Shown one piece after another: positions 1-14,880 of a DNA stretch of 64,000 nucleotides. The notes under the pieces are model-generated. The model saw nothing but the letters and a program-made list of their open reading frames with translations. It did not search any database and was not told the origin of the DNA. The position numbers and the translations under genes are program-made. The number at the start of each line of letters is the position of its first letter. The first letter of the stretch is position 1. The DNA comes from Hymenolepis diminuta (Eukaryota > Platyhelminthes > Cestoda > Cyclophyllidea > Hymenolepididae). The stretch lies in assembly GCA_900708905.1 (NCBI GenBank), contig CAADRB010000005.1, positions 2,532,646 to 2,596,645 of the forward strand, written 5' to 3'.

Positions 1-1000
1 GTTCACTTTTGATGGGTAATTTACAAATTTTCCTATGTAACTTTACTTTAGGCACATATGTGTTTTTTTAATAAAATTTGAAATACTAAATTAATTACTA
101 ACTAAAGTTGCAACTCTCTAAACTCTTAAAAGACAAAATTGATGCAGGTTTTCCTATAAAATTTTTTGTTTACTGAAACATTAACGTCTCCTTTTAGCCA
201 CAAAACCTGAATTTTGTACAAGAATATGATTAATACTTAGACAGCAAGATTTTTGAATTCGAAATAAACACAATCAAAGCTACTGCATTGGAGAAATTTC
301 ATTATAGGCATTATATCAATGTAATTTGATTGCAAATCTTGACCTTGTCGTCTTCCTGAGGTCATCGAGGGAATAATTTTCAAATTGTAAGGTTTTAATG
401 ACTATTGAGTCAAGCTCCATCTCAGCTAGAGCAAAAGGACTGCTTTCGAGATTATTTTCCCAATTAATGGGACATTCGACATTTTAAAGGGCTTCATGAA
501 AGAATTTTATAGGCTCCATTACCATCTATTTGCCCAAGTTTCAAATATTCTACAAAAGTTAATTTTACTCATAAATATATTATAATCGTTTTGGCTGATC
601 TATTCTTAAATCTGAGATCGACATTTTTCTTCGTGAAATGATTTCAATTGTAATTGACGCCCGATAACTCGACGATACGTCAAAGATAAAACACTCTGTC
701 ATTACTTATTTCATCTGTTCAACACCGGGCTTTCACAAATCCAGTGGCCAAGATAAAACACCAAATTTTACAACGGACAAAATTATTTGAAGGAAAGTTT
801 ACCCCTTATATTTAACTGAAATGCATTAAATATTTCCTCGCATTCCCTCCCCACCTTCCCTCCTCCCGAGAAAATATATTATGCCAAATGGTTTAATGAA
901 TCATAAGCCCTCCTCTTTCCTCCTTTTTACACTAAAGTTCAAAGCCATAAATCAGAGGTGCCGAGTCGCAACGCTAAATGTTAGTTTTTTCAGCCATTTA

Positions 1001-1030
1001 CTCTCTCTCTCTCCCTCTCTCTCTCTCTCC
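1001..1030. repeat. (CT)n microsatellite
   Basis: Thirty bases of almost pure CT repeat with one CC interruption. Confidence 0.9.
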
Positions 1031-4000
1031 TCGTAAGGAAGTTTTTGATAAGAATCCATGAAAATGAATCCGAAACCCTTAGGGTTAAAGGGTATGTCAA
1101 AAAGGGAAGCCTTTTCTGGAGTGAATAAATTTGTCAACCTCTACTATTGGCAGTAATATTATATTTGCCCTACACTTTATTGAAATTTTTATGATTTATG
1201 GGTGTAATTACTCTGTACTCCATTTTGAAAACTTTAACATCGTTTCAAATCTCAATCATGGTTAATTTCAAATTGAGATATATATTGAGCTCTTTAAATT
1301 GGCACTTTATAAAAGGAGTAGAAAAAACTCAAAGAATACATCAGAAGGGACGCAAAATAAAATTAATTTTGATCGTATTCCGCGTTGTTTATTAAGTCAC
1401 CCGAACTACGAGATTCAACAGGTTTTAACTGATCGATAATCTAGAATATTCCAACAGTCGTTATTTTCTCCACGTGCAACTTTGCACCTCATACTTAAAT
1501 GAAGGAAAATAAACCAATTTCAGTTGAAATAATTGCAACTTTGTTTAGGCGTATTTAATATTAGATTCAGACCATTTTATTATAATTAAGTAATTCTGAT
1601 TTTATCCAAAGTTAAAAGGATAGCGTAGGCAATGGTCGTAAAGACCAGTAATTAATTACAAGGACTGCTACCAAAAAGAGAGACTGTAACCATTAGAGAG
1701 TGGGAGCGGAGATTAAACGAAGAGAAAAGGGGATGAGAATTCGACTGAAAAGGACAAGGACTCACGTTCACGCAGTGTCCTCCTGAATTTTATTTATAGC
1801 ATCACACGCAGTAGTCATAACTCTCTCATTTGTTGAAAAAATTTTCATCAGAATTGCCTTGAAATCACTGCTACAATTTATAAACAATTGAATTTTAAGT
1901 GGATTTTGTTTAAATCACCAATTCATCTCATTTTCTTCAGCCAAAATTATCGAATTTTATTGAATATCTGCGCAGACTGTTAAAATCATCCAGTTCAAGA
2001 AGGATGTCTCAACGTTCTTTAGGTCGTATGCTCACAGACCATGTTGGGACGTTTGTCTATAGCTAAAATTTAACAATTTTAACAATAACGGTATCAGGGA
2101 TTTTGTTTTTTGCCTTTCAAATAATTCAATAAAATTGGTGGAAAATTTCCAAGATCGAGCCGAAGTGAGACGGATATTCATCAGGGGCAAATGACATTCG
2201 ATATTTTGCTAAAAAACGAGGCTAATTTTATGAGATTGTTTTATTTGTGCACAACTGACTGTTATTGAAGTCCATACAAATCGAGTCAAGGGATCTATGT
2301 ACATTTGTAATTCTTAAGAAGAGTTTTTTCAGGGTAAAATCGATCAAATCCTGAGTAAGAATAGGCTCTATCCGCAAGTGAAAAGAGACACCGTGTTGCA
2401 CACATAATCAGGTTTACTGGTTCAAATAAAAGTAACTGGTCTTCTAGAGCTAAGGCATTTCTATTAACAAAAACAATGAATTGTATAAGGGCATAGATCA
2501 TAGATCTGTGAGTGGTCCAACCACCCAATCAACCAACATAAGCCATCTTCTGCGTTCGATAAAATTAGAACTATTTTGTAAAATATGTCAATAAAAAGTA
2601 CAAATATATTGAAGCATTCCTTTATGAAAAGCGACATCAATCGTAATCGTATCCCAGTCACCTTCAAAACTGACCCTCTACCAAACAGATGACCCTTAGA
2701 TGACTCATAACAATAAGTCATGGAAAGGGAAATATGAAATATTTAGAATACCAATATCTTCATACTTTACGTTTGCCTGTCATGAGTAAAAACTATTATA
2801 TACTTGGCAAACTCATAATTTTGGTGCAATTCTTATTATCAAATCGAGATAAAGTTAATTAAAATTTAATTATGTAGTACATAAATATTAATATGAACTC
2901 TGGCAGTTGTCATAGAGCAATTTTTAAAAGGTTACATATTCTCAGACGATAAGATTTGAAAATTTATTAGTAAACTCTGTCTAAAAGCCGAATGCCTTAC
3001 TTTTGTAAACAACTTTCCATTTTGTTCGAAAGTCAACATTTTTTTCCGACAGATTGCGAAGCGCAAAGGCGGACAGGCCCACGGAACCCACCTTTTCACT
3101 TCATACAACTTTTTCTGCGTCTAGACACATTCGTGGGTGCTAAAGGAAGAGGAGGTGGAAGTTAGCTTAACATCACATACACAAACAGAGGAAAAAGTAA
3201 GAAGGGTAATTTATCTTTTTCTGTTTGACCCACACTTCTTTCGCCATACCCCCACAAAGACTCATTTCAAGATGATAAAGATGTTCTGCACCAGTCTGCG
3301 TCTTTTTCGCCAGACAGACTCCCTTGTCTTCTCCTTCATTTCTCCAGATGGCATGATTTCACCTTTTCCGAATGGTTAAGATAATTCAATTATACTCTAA
3401 CACACACCACTTCATTCCGTGGCTGGCGTTTTCAGAAATCAAACGTTTACTCTGAACGGGCACTAGGGCTTATTTATCTTCATTATTATAAGCATCTGAC
3501 GGTGAAGAAGAAAATAGAGATTTGTCAGGACGATTTGGTATCCCCCTCTTTCGGCTCTTTCTTTTAAGAGGTGATTTATGCGACTGAATGAAATTGGTTT
3601 ACTTTATAGTCTCAAATCATTGAACTACGGGCATGCTTGGCTTAAATAAAGAATAATTAGTTAATAGCTTAATTCAAAATTGATATTATTGGAAAAGCGT
3701 GTTAATTTGTTTAAATTAAGGAAAAAGAGAGGGAAGGAAGATTAAGTTGGAAGGTAATATAAATATGGAGCCTTTATAATCTGCTCCGTTAGTATTGAAA
3801 TATGGATCTCTTTTAGTTGAAAGAGTGGAAATTGTCATTAAATTGGAATTTCCTTAAGTATATCCCTGGCTAGATTTTAATGGAGAAAAGATTTCGTTAA
3901 TATGTCTTTGCTCCCTCTCAATTAATTCCACAACCAAGAATAATTGAATGCGCTCAACTCTGCAATAATTAGTTAGAACATTTCATAAAATCAAGTTTAA

Positions 4001-6362
4001 TAGAGGAATGAAAAGATGAAATTTGAGGACTTCAAGCCATAGTAATTATGGAGTAATTACAGCTCTCATACGTGAAGACAGGGATTAAGGGATTGATAAA
4101 TATAAGTGCACATTCATTGTTGGCAGCGTCAATACAAGGGATTATTGAATGTACGGTTCCCATCAGACTTCCTTTTCGATATGTTCACTACGCTTCAACT
4201 TCCTCTTTTGCCGTTCAGCAGACAAAATATTGAAAGGTCAAATTGTTATGTGCTCATTAATTGTTGAATTCATATTTACTTAGGGAGGGCAGATAGTAAA
4301 TCTTGCACCATTGTCAGATTTGGAAATAGCTGACTGATACTTATCAGTTATTAAATAAGTCAGACTACCCTACAGGCAACTCACAACTTTGCATTCCCTT
4401 AATGTCATATTAAAGTTTATAAAATGTGCATCTTCAGATGTGTCTTCAATCAGAAGCCAGACATACTACGATTATGCTAGCAGATTTGTAGCGAGTAATT
4501 CGATGCATCTGACGTTTATGTATCCATTTATGGCTAATAATTACTACTTATGACTAATATAAATACAGTGAAAATCAATAAATATTTCTTGTACTGAAAC
4601 TTAGGAAAACAGGAACTGAAAAGAAACAATCAGTGAGTAATATAGTCGCCAAAAGGCACATGTAAATTTCAATTAAGTTAATCGACTGCATGAGCAGAAG
4701 AATTGAAAGCAGCTTTTTCTCCCTCTGCCAAGTTTAGAAAAACAAACTGGCGTAGAGCTCCGAGAAAGAAGCTTGTGGGTCTATTTTCGTAAAAACTTCA
4801 ACCGCAGCTCCGCGACCATGGTTCTTTCTTAAGGAGTTGGAGCAACCGTCGCTTTGGTTTTTTTCAAATCGACATGCTTTTCATTAGATGACATCGCCCA
4901 TACATCGTTAAATTTGAACAATCTAAAAGTTAACTGATGTCCAAGCATTGTAGATTTCATTATAACGAAAACATTGTATTAGATTTACAAATAGAACAGA
5001 ACAATTAATTCAAACAAATGAATTTGCCTATTGTAACCCTTAATAGAGGTTTTATTCATGGAATGGCATCTGAATTCATGAAATAGGATAATATTCTGAC
5101 AAGTTATGAGAGAGTAGTCGAATATGAATACATAACCAAGTCAAAATGTAAAAAGCTTAAGTCTATTCAAATAATGGAATTCTTGAGTTGTCTACTCTCT
5201 CAAAAAGGGTGTGATTCACATGGTAATGTTCAAATGTTCCAAACTCACTCGGTATCGGGGTGATTTTGCATCTGTGGTATTCAGAGCTTCTTGACAAGTT
5301 TAATTAACTAAACGGCTTTCATGTCACCCGGATTAAATTTATATCTTCTTATAAACATGAGAAGGTAGACGGCGCTGGCAAAGGCATTTTGAGCATATCA
5401 GAGCTCACTAATATTTATTTGATCTTATCTGAATGTCAGAGAATAGAATAAGCTTATTAAGGCAAAAGAAAACCTTCTCCGAACTATTCGCGCCGAATCA
5501 TCTGCTTGGACGCTATAATGGTAACTGTACACTATTCAGGGCACATAATCATATTTCAGAATTCCGGTTTTGAAATGATATGATTATTGAAATATATTTT
5601 ATTTAAAAATAAACGTGAAGGCAATAGGAAATGCGGAAGTAGGTGATCATAAAATTGCCGTAAATTTCCATCGGAAGTCTTGATAAATTGGACTTCATAA
5701 GAGATAATAAAAACAGAAAAAAATTTCTAACACTGATAACAGTGAACTAATTCACATTTTCTGGACGGTTAAATATGTTAATACCTGCAGGTGAATATTT
5801 TTTACTAGTTTCTATCAGGCCATTGCTCAGGCCGCATCTTCTCAAATACGATTTCTGCTTTTAATAAAGCTGGGATAGTTTGACAAATGAATAGCAATAC
5901 CACTGTGTGTCAGCCATCCTGTTTATGAGTCTAATCGACCAGCATCTCTCTTCGGACAGAATATTTGCAAATTTCGACTAATTGACTGTTTCAACTCCTT
6001 TTAAAGTAACGAAACTTCGTCAGCGGAAAATGGAGTATTTTTTCCACACTCCATGACTTTGTCGCCAAAAGAATTCCTGTCTGTCACTTATCAAGTGTTC
6101 ATTCGGCTGTGATTTTTGACTATTTTTCCCTGAAAAAAAATTCAATTTTATCGGCTTGCCAGGAAAGTCATTTGTGGCGATTAGTCATGCAAATTCAAAA
6201 TACACTCATACTGATAAATCAAATATCGACGGAGAGAAAATGCTAGATTCTCCCCATCCACACCTCTTGTCAAACTTTCTGGCACGTTGACTTATTTTTG
6301 ATGACAAATGAGTATTTTTTTCTTTGTTTAGTGGGTAAGCAAGAAGAAGATGTTGGGGCCCC

Positions 6363-6373
6363 GGGGGGGGGGG
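6363..6373. repeat. Poly-G run (11 G)
   Basis: Eleven consecutive G preceded by GGGGCCCC. It stands out in AT-rich surroundings. Confidence 0.9.
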
Positions 6374-9300
6374 CTATCAAAATAGACTTGAGAGAGATGA
6401 GCAACAGTCTGCCATTACAACAGTCAGAAAGTTTTATTTTCAAAATTAAATTTTGGAAAATAGATGAAAGCACACTTTAGCCATCTGAAATTGGATTCCT
6501 ACAAAATTTTTCTATCATGAGTGATTTGAAACCTCCGGTCTATTTGATTATATTCTGATTTTCCAACTCCCTTCTTTACGCTACAGATGTTTTGAAATTA
6601 CCAGACAGCTGTAGAAGTCAGCGGGTCCTAATGTATCTCATTCTTTCTTTTCCACCTATTTCTCAATCACTACGATGTCATTCCTATAAACTACACCAAA
6701 ACGTTTTAAATCTACCGAAAGTTAAATATTCCACTTCATGGTGACCTTTAAACTGTCCATCGATTACTTAACCACAATGAGCAACTACATTATTATTTCA
6801 TATATATTTTTTCTCAACACCTGCACATTCAAATTATTGATAAATAAACGCATTTAAAATTGATTTCCTCATTAATTTTCCTATCTTAAACTTGAGCCAT
6901 GTTGACCTGCTAAGACCATACACTTTTTTCTGAAAAAAAAACGAAATCCTGTCACAAATATCATGGAAAACACATTTCAAATTAAGCATTCTCACTCATT
7001 GATATGCACGCAAGCATTCTTCTTGTGATTTGCTTCTACTAATTTTATGTGATTGTCAGTAAAACACTACCTTCACATTCAACAAGAAGTTGTAAGGTGG
7101 ATTCTATAGAGAAACTGGAACCTCCACTCCTCCCTTGCAATGTAGTCGACTGTCCGAGAGAAATATGCCTGACTCATTTCGGGAGTTGCACGAGGAAAAG
7201 AAAATGGAAGGTGAAAAAAGTCTAGACGTCTGCGTGATACATTCATTTATTCTTCATGATGTCCTTTGTCGGTCGAGAGACGAGTCGAGACGTCGGCTCG
7301 AGAAGCAGAGAAAAAAACTCGCGGACGGTAGATGACAGATGGTTATAATAGGTGGGTAGTTGACAAACACACGTCTTTCCTGATAAAACGTGAAATTAAT
7401 GTCTGTTCTAGCAAACACTAATTTATGGCCGAGTCTAATTTATTCATTCGGCTGATAAGCAATTTTTCGAATAAATAGTCATTTAAAACAAATATAGAGG
7501 ACTTCGTCAATTCTATTGTTCTGAATTCCCGACTATCTATTCCCAACCATCTAGACTAGATCATCTACTACGAGGCCCATATATCTAACCGAAAAATATT
7601 TGTTAATTGAATAAAGGGAGCGAATCGAAGAAAGAAAAAATCAATTTACAATCTCCGAGGTGCAAGTACTTTGCGCGAATGGATATTGAAGAATTCGGTC
7701 TTCATTCTCTTCAACTGAATATATTTTCAGTGGTCTCAAAACCATTTACATACTCTATCATTTGTTCCTCTTTAGTAATCCATTCTTGATACATATTCAG
7801 GAGAGAGGAGTTCCCTACTGTAATCAACAAGTAACTGAGTCAAAATTATTTAAGTAATTTTTTCCTTTAATTTTCTTCGCTCAGTCTAGATTGTTTTGAT
7901 AGTTGAGGGTCATTATTAAGGAAAAATTACAATCTTAATATTTTTTATCACCATGTGCTATCTGTGTGCGAATTTTTTTCTAAAATGAAACTAATGTTCT
8001 TGCACTATCGACAGGATCACTGTTCCTCAGACGCGAAGATCAACAGTACCAATTTCCGGTTGTTTCAAACTTTATGAAAAGACAGGAAAAACTGAAACAG
8101 CATATCGAGATGTCATTATTAACATTGACATCAGATTCAAAATATCTTTTGAAATGGCTGCAGTGTGTTTTTCTGGTTTAGAAGAGAAGTACAATTTTTG
8201 AATCCTCTGGATCAAAACTCACTATCCTTCTTCTTCTCTGCAGTCTGAATGGTAAAAGAAATACAATCTTTTTTTATTAATAAACAGACCAATATATCAT
8301 TTCCAGAGCCACAGATATCATGATTCCTGATTTCATGAATCTAGCAGTAGTTAGAAACATATCACAAAAAACCTTACTACAAAGGGAGAGCTTATTTCGG
8401 AGTCTCTTCCACTGAAAAATTCTTGTTTTATCTCTGCCAACTGTTTAGAACGTGAGTAAGAACGAATATCAGTTGATATAGGGCATCATCCATAAGGATT
8501 AAACCATATCTGGAAGTGCAAGTTAATTGTGTGCTTTGAAACTCACCTGACGACCACCAATCACCAGTCTTCATAGTGAGGTCACCGTTTCAACATAATT
8601 GACGACACTTTAAAATTATTAACTGCAGGGGGTTTTATTTGCGGGAGATCTGTCTGAGAATGAAACTCCTCTCAGCGTCATTGAATCAAGCACAATAAAC
8701 TTCGAGTCCATGTACTGGTCAAATAATTATGCAATCCGAACCAATGGAATCACGCACCTAAATTATAAAATAAGTGTGAAGTATTGTATATTAAAAGCGT
8801 TACCAAGTCTGTGTAATTCGGAAATTTTAACACTTTTTTCTTAAATATCTTGCCTTTTAACTTAGCAAAACAAATTTTTTTGAATTCCAGACATAGATAG
8901 TAGCACGCTTATTTTGTTTTGGCCGGCTATAATTCTTACATGCTGCTAATCCATATTTTTTGGTGGTATTGGCGCTAATAAGAAAAATTTTCTCTCTACA
9001 ATATTTTCAAATTCAAATTTCAAGAGTTTTACTAAATCAATTGAGAAATTAAGTCCTGATAGGTGGTTTTGGTTAATTTATTGATAATATAGAGCCAGCA
9101 ATTCTATCACAATTATGTTAATGAAATAAAGAACAAAAAATAGAAGAGTTTGACGATTTAATATTTTATGGAGTATCCTAAGGATTGATTCGCTCTATAA
9201 ATGTAAATTACTTGTACATCGAGAGCTGGATAACGTCCAAGTGAGCGGCATCCAGCTTTGAATCGCGGAGGCATTCGAATGAAAAAATAACAAATATCCT

Positions 9301-11095
9301 TCTATTATTTTAACAAGCATTTCCTGTAAAGATTACCGTCTTGAAAGTACCGCGCTAAATATATATCATTATCAGAAGATTTTCAGTGGTGAAGATCTGT
9401 GAAATTCATGACCAGCCAGTAGAAAGATTCAAGTAGGAAATATAATGTTAGTTTTTGCACTAGAAGACCTACAAGATGCTATTCCACTACTCATAATGAG
9501 TGTTGTTTATCACTTCAAAAAATAGTGCTCTTAGTCAAGGAATATTAAAACCATCTACTGGCAAATTACAATTAAACCTGAAAATAAAAACGTACATCAG
9601 GATGGAATTAGTTATTGAAACTTTCATTGGATAGTTTGAACATCCCTTAGTTTTCCATAAACAAGATGCCTGATTATTAAATTCAATATCTTACATTAAT
9701 TTGATTCGTTAGCACAAAACTAGATTGATAAATTTTGTCTCTCTTGAGCGACGTCTGGTGAGATTTGCTGTTTTTAAAATATCATTGCTAATCTTATCTA
9801 CCTGCTCACAGCCTTTAGAAGATACAAAGGATTCAAAGTGGTAGGACCAAATATTAAGTCAAGTTAACAGGTGAGCAAGTTCTGAATAGTATGAAAGTGT
9901 ACTCATCCAGAAACTGAGGGGTTAAACCGTGAAAATTGAACTTTGGAATGTTAAGTCAGTTTGTTTAAAGATAGTTTAGAACGCGTGAATTGGACGTTTT
10001 TCAAGTTTCAATACATTGAGAGAGCCCTGTGAGGCACTGAAAGTACATTTTCTGGATGTTAACATTCTTTTGAGGGTTATGTTCATGGAGATATTTCTCT
10101 CCATCTCGTAAATTTGCAAGAATTAGATGAAAGTGCACAAAATAAGTACAAAATGAGAAGAGTGGTTACATGGACAATTTCTTCTTTGCCCGGTTACCGT
10201 ATCAGGCATTAAGATTTTTATATTAACAGGACTCCTGGGCGTTCGGATATCAGTCAGCCCTCTACTTATATAATCATTACTCATCGAATCAAATACGCTA
10301 CGGAAAAATGGATGATTTAACTTTCTTAATACAAATTATTTCCCCGTCCGCAATTTCATCCTTTAATGGAGAATTATGCAAGTTTTACTTTCCCTGATTA
10401 AAACTTGCAAAATCATTTATGTCCCTTCATAAGTAGTAATATACCAATTAACTATAATATCTCATGTGAGTATAGTCGCTTCGACAAGCGATTGTGATAT
10501 GACATTTTCAAGCTTTGTAAATAGTTCAGGGTTAGCTCTGCAAGGGATTTCACATTGGTTTAAGCTAATGGAAATAACACAACAAGTACATGGCAGTTCT
10601 AGTCCAGAGATGGTTAATTAGCGAGGTGAAGTATTTCGGGTGAGCAAACTAATAATTTGGGGTGTTTGACACTTGGGTGAACTTCCATCCTAACACAAAT
10701 CATTGTTGACTAAAGCTCAACTTCATTATTGTCGGTGAACTTTGCAAATCACTAAATAATCAAGGTCCTGTTGCCTTCATATGTCTGCGTTCATTTGATA
10801 GCTGAAGACAAACCACTCTTGAATTCCCTCTTGTTCGGCACTTTAATAGCACTTAAATTGCCAGGAAAATAAATGTTGCGCATATTCCACAAAACGCGTC
10901 AAAACGCACTTTACTCCCCTTCACGACCCACGCATGTGGCGTCATCGTGCACGTCGTAGCACATCAGTCATGGTGTCTTTGGCAACATGTATGCTTAAAC
11001 GATCGCCCCCACTGTACAACTTCATTTTGCCTTCTCCATAAAACGCGAGCATAATTATAACGGATCTCCACCTCTCTCCGCCTTTCTCGGCCTGT

Positions 11096-11115
11096 GTGTC
11101 TTGTCTTGTCTTGTC
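11096..11115. repeat. (TTGTC)n microsatellite
   Basis: Three exact TTGTC units preceded by a GTGTC variant. Confidence 0.85.
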
Positions 11116-11140
11116 TCTCCTCGAAAGACATATGGAGTTG

Positions 11141-11178
11141 TAGTAGTAGCAGTAGCAGCAGTCTGCTGCTTCTGCTGT
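11141..11178. repeat. GTA/GCA triplet tract with hairpin
   Basis: TAG/CAG triplets followed by an inverted repeat: AGCAGCAG (11154-11161), a single T, then CTGCTGCT (11163-11170). The 8-base arms are perfectly complementary. Confidence 0.75.
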
Positions 11179-12181
11179 TGCTAAATAATAATGCCGACTT
11201 TTTAACAAGGTGATGCTGTAGGGTCACTTTTTTCCTTTCAATTTAGCTCGAAAGCGTATACTTTTCGGGTAATTTATGTGTTCTGTGTGACTGTGGAGGG
11301 CAATTGGAAGAGGTGGAAGAACATGAGAGAACTATTTACAACGTGGAGGGTTTAGTCGAAATACGATTTCAAACTTGTTTCTTACTTGCTCTTTTGCAAA
11401 TGTATAGTAAGCTACTTTTTACATAATTCGAATTTTGTATTGATCCAGTTACTACTTAAAATGGTCACTTTCAGATTAATTTTGTCTGAATTGCCAAAAG
11501 AATATTTAACGAAATTAACACATCTAAAACAAATTAACATATCTAAAATTTTTTTAAAATAATTAATTCACTCTTGTTTTATCATGCGACTGCAGTTCTT
11601 ACCCGCCACGTTTTACATGGTTTGAAAGACATTTTTTTGTTTACTCCTCGTTCAAAATTTTTCTCCAAAGTTGTCAAGACGGTAATATTTTTAATTTAAT
11701 TTACAGTACCTTTTAAATGCTGTCATCGCATTGTATTTCTTTTGTCAATAGGATATTATGTGTGACACTCATATTTTTTTAAAAAAAAGCGTAACGATAT
11801 TAAAGAAGTACAAATTCTTACATCTCAAGTTTTCAATTTCTGAAAATGTTGTATATAAGGAAAAATTTGGGGAAATTTTTAGAACATAAGTTAAAGTAAT
11901 AAGCCAGTATCACTAAGATGCCGGTCAAGAGTTGACTTCACTGGTTAAAACAACAGAATCTCAGCTTCGCTATTGGCTAATTTTAGAAGGCATTTTCCAT
12001 AATTAGTTTGTAATCCATACTCCTCTGAATGAAAAATACATTATCCAGATTAATTCCTTATTATTTATTCTAAAAGAACTTTATTTTAATAAAGGCGATG
12101 CGTTTTTCTTAAAAGAAAAAGTAACTTTGTTTTTGACTAGAAGAATTCAACATTTTTTTTTCTTGAAAAATATCTCGGTCT

Positions 12182-12220
12182 TCTCTCTCTCCTCCCCCCT
12201 CACTCTCTCTCTCTCTCTTC
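12182..12220. repeat. (CT)n microsatellite with C-rich interruption
   Basis: Two CT-repeat tracts separated by a C-rich stretch. Confidence 0.85.
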
Positions 12221-12547
12221 AAGAATAAAGCGGATATAAGTTAAGGCCCTATGAATTTTAAATTTAATCTTTTTTATATAGTTTTATAAAGGGATAGAGG
12301 AAACGTTATGGAGACTAACTTAATGTTAAAGAACTAATTTTATTTTCATACTCTTAGATTAATTAAGCCTTAAGCAATGATTTGCTAAAAACTTTTTGTC
12401 GGTATTTATTAAAAAATCTCCCTTTATTTTTCAGCTGGCTAATGAACAGAGGATAGTTTATTAAGATGAATTTTGTGAATTAATTGGAAATTCTCAAAAG
12501 GTAACCCTTCCGTTTGTAGAAAGAATATCAAATGAACTAATATTATG

Positions 12548-12572
12548 GCAGCGCAGCGCAGCTCAGCTCAGC
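12548..12572. repeat. Pentanucleotide microsatellite (GCAGC)3(TCAGC)2
   Basis: Five tandem 5-base units with one substitution separating the two variants. Confidence 0.85.
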
Positions 12573-14644
12573 TTATCCATCGGTTAGATTAATTCTATTA
12601 CCGTAATTATCCTCTTGTTTACTAACTAAATATATTTATTTTATGTTTATTGTTAAAACAAAGGCACTGCCTTCCAATTCTAAAGTTGAGAGAGAGAAAT
12701 AGAAATTTTCTTTTTCTCCATTACTCACTTGCGATTGGAAAAGAGCTGCTATTTCGGGTATTTCCAGTAATTTGCTGAGATAACACATCTACTTTCCTCG
12801 GAGTTTATTATGCTTCTTCCCAGTTTTAATAAGGCACGACTGAGGTTGGAGTAAATCACTAAAAAATTACTAGGCCATAACAGACCATGGATCCTTGAAC
12901 GATACTCGCCGGTGCGCATCCAACGACGCACTAGTAAATTATAGTCAACAAGAGCCATTTAAGAAGGTTGGTTTCTCAAAAAAGTGATTTCAGGGGAATT
13001 AAGGCTTTGAAAATTGATTGGTCTCCATCGGATGCAACAGATTTTTAAAGAAAACGAATTTGCCATACAACCACTCTTCTAAATTTTGCCAGTGGATACA
13101 ACCTTTCTCATGATTCTTCTTAAATCAGGCTACTCCTTTAAGCCGAAGATGGGAAAAATGGGTTACCCTAAAAATTTTATATGACCTTCATGATGAAAAA
13201 TTGAATTTAAGTGTGGAAAAGGAATCAAATTTAATGATAAAAATATCAAAATGATTGAAAGACGATGGCTATTTTTGTAGACTACAACAACTACTGAACT
13301 ATAACTTGAAAACTCTAAGTTATCATGGCGAAATTGTACTTTTGATAATGATGCATTAATAAATGGACTTGTTACTAGCACTTTTGTTATGCTCATGATG
13401 CCGCCATTAAATTGGTTGCCTTCAAAGTCAAAGATCTCGTGTTCGACGCCTGTGAGTCAGCAAAATGGTCGACCAAGCTGTTTATATCCGATTAATAAAA
13501 AAGAAGGCAGATTTCGATTTTCTCCCCATAGAGGCTCAATGATGTTAATGTTCTGCCAAAAATGAGTATTGAAAAGGCTTTACTAAATGAATTTTGAAAT
13601 TATTTAGTTACTTGCGTCTGCGAATTACTCAGTAATGAACTCAGCAACATCACAGACTAATTTTGTCTTCCTCCTCCCAAGAGTGTGTGTCGAGACGGTG
13701 GCGCGATAAGATGAGGATGCACTTTTGGAGAGCGTAATTACGTTGTCAAGACTAAGGAAACTATGTCCCTGTCTGGGAGACAATGGGGTGGGGATGAGGA
13801 GAGGCAGACCATCGACTCAAAGTATGTAGTATCAACTTCTGTATGTTCGCGTAGAGCAGACGTCCATTGCTTGTCTGCTGTCTGGAAGTTAATTAGATGG
13901 CAGCGGAGGGAGTAGTAGAGACGATAAACAAAATTCCATTTACGATATAGGAGTAGACTGACGCTATATTCACCGATTTTATAGCATTCCTAATAGCTTG
14001 TCTATGAGTCTAACAATGAATATTTTCATATATACATGATAAGTAAAACTTCATGAGTTGAATCTAAAAAATTTCATTAACAGAATCATAAAAATCTAAG
14101 CTTTCCATCGAAATTAACTTAGCCCAGATAATTCACGAACTCGATAAGGAAGACATTCGAGAATTTCAAATTCGGAGAAATTGATTTCCTATTTTTACCA
14201 GATCTTTACCAGATCGGGGCTAAAGATTTTCCACTTACCAATTTTATTTTCTCAACTTTAAGTTTACTTTCTTCATTTTTACTTGATGTGAGACAGAAGA
14301 CTGTTTTTTTTATTTTATTCAAATGATTTTCGTCCATTTCCCATCCTCTAGCATAGGTAGTTGCTTTCGCATATTTCCTCTCTCAAATCAGTAGTATATG
14401 CTTCACAATGTTATAGTGTAGGGGAAGGCTTTAAAAGATTAGTCATTGTATCACACTCCAGATGTTAAGCTTGTTAACTCATCTACACTAATCGACATTC
14501 TCACGGAAATATTTAAGCCGGACCGCCCGTAGCGCCACCCTTAAACGGATGATTGATGATCAGATTGACGAGTTAGCTTATAATTAAAATTAATCAGAGT
14601 AGTTCACGCAGTATTCTTGTTAATCAATTATCTGTGTGCTCTTA

Positions 14645-14880
14645 GCTTGTACCAGCCTGATTTTTCGGCCATGAAGGAAAAATGAAGTGAGTTGGTAAGT
14701 CCGACTATTCTAAATACTCAACCGGTCACCGGACATCGTGGACAAGAATTTATTCCGAAATCCAGGGACGAGTTGTGCAATTTGAATTTTGGAGTATTGT
14801 ACAACCTGAATCCGGAAATTAAGTGACAAGCCTACGCTGATACGTCTAAACGTCGAGTTGATCCCGTCCCATCTACACCT
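14645..14880 (-). repeat. Family A dispersed repeat, diverged (A1)
   Basis: Shares GACAAGAATTTATTCCGAAA, TCCAGGGACGAG, AATTTGAATTTTGGA and GTACAACCTGAATCC with A3 and A6, then a TTGATCCCGTCCC end. Confidence 0.45.

Larger units (their letters stand above)
1..12000. other. Intergenic, AT-rich, no supported gene
   Basis: Open frames are short (about 90 codons or fewer) and give compositionally random proteins. The only structure I see is GC-richer patches at about 3040-3390, 7090-7350 and 10880-11240, a GC-rich spot with a G run near 6350, and the microsatellites listed. Promoters of distant genes could lie here, but nothing identifies them. Confidence 0.7.

Noticed and set aside
10942..11227. 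Two overlapping minus-strand frames of 87-88 codons
   Set aside because: The peptides are largely translations of TTGTC and CAG/CTG microsatellites.
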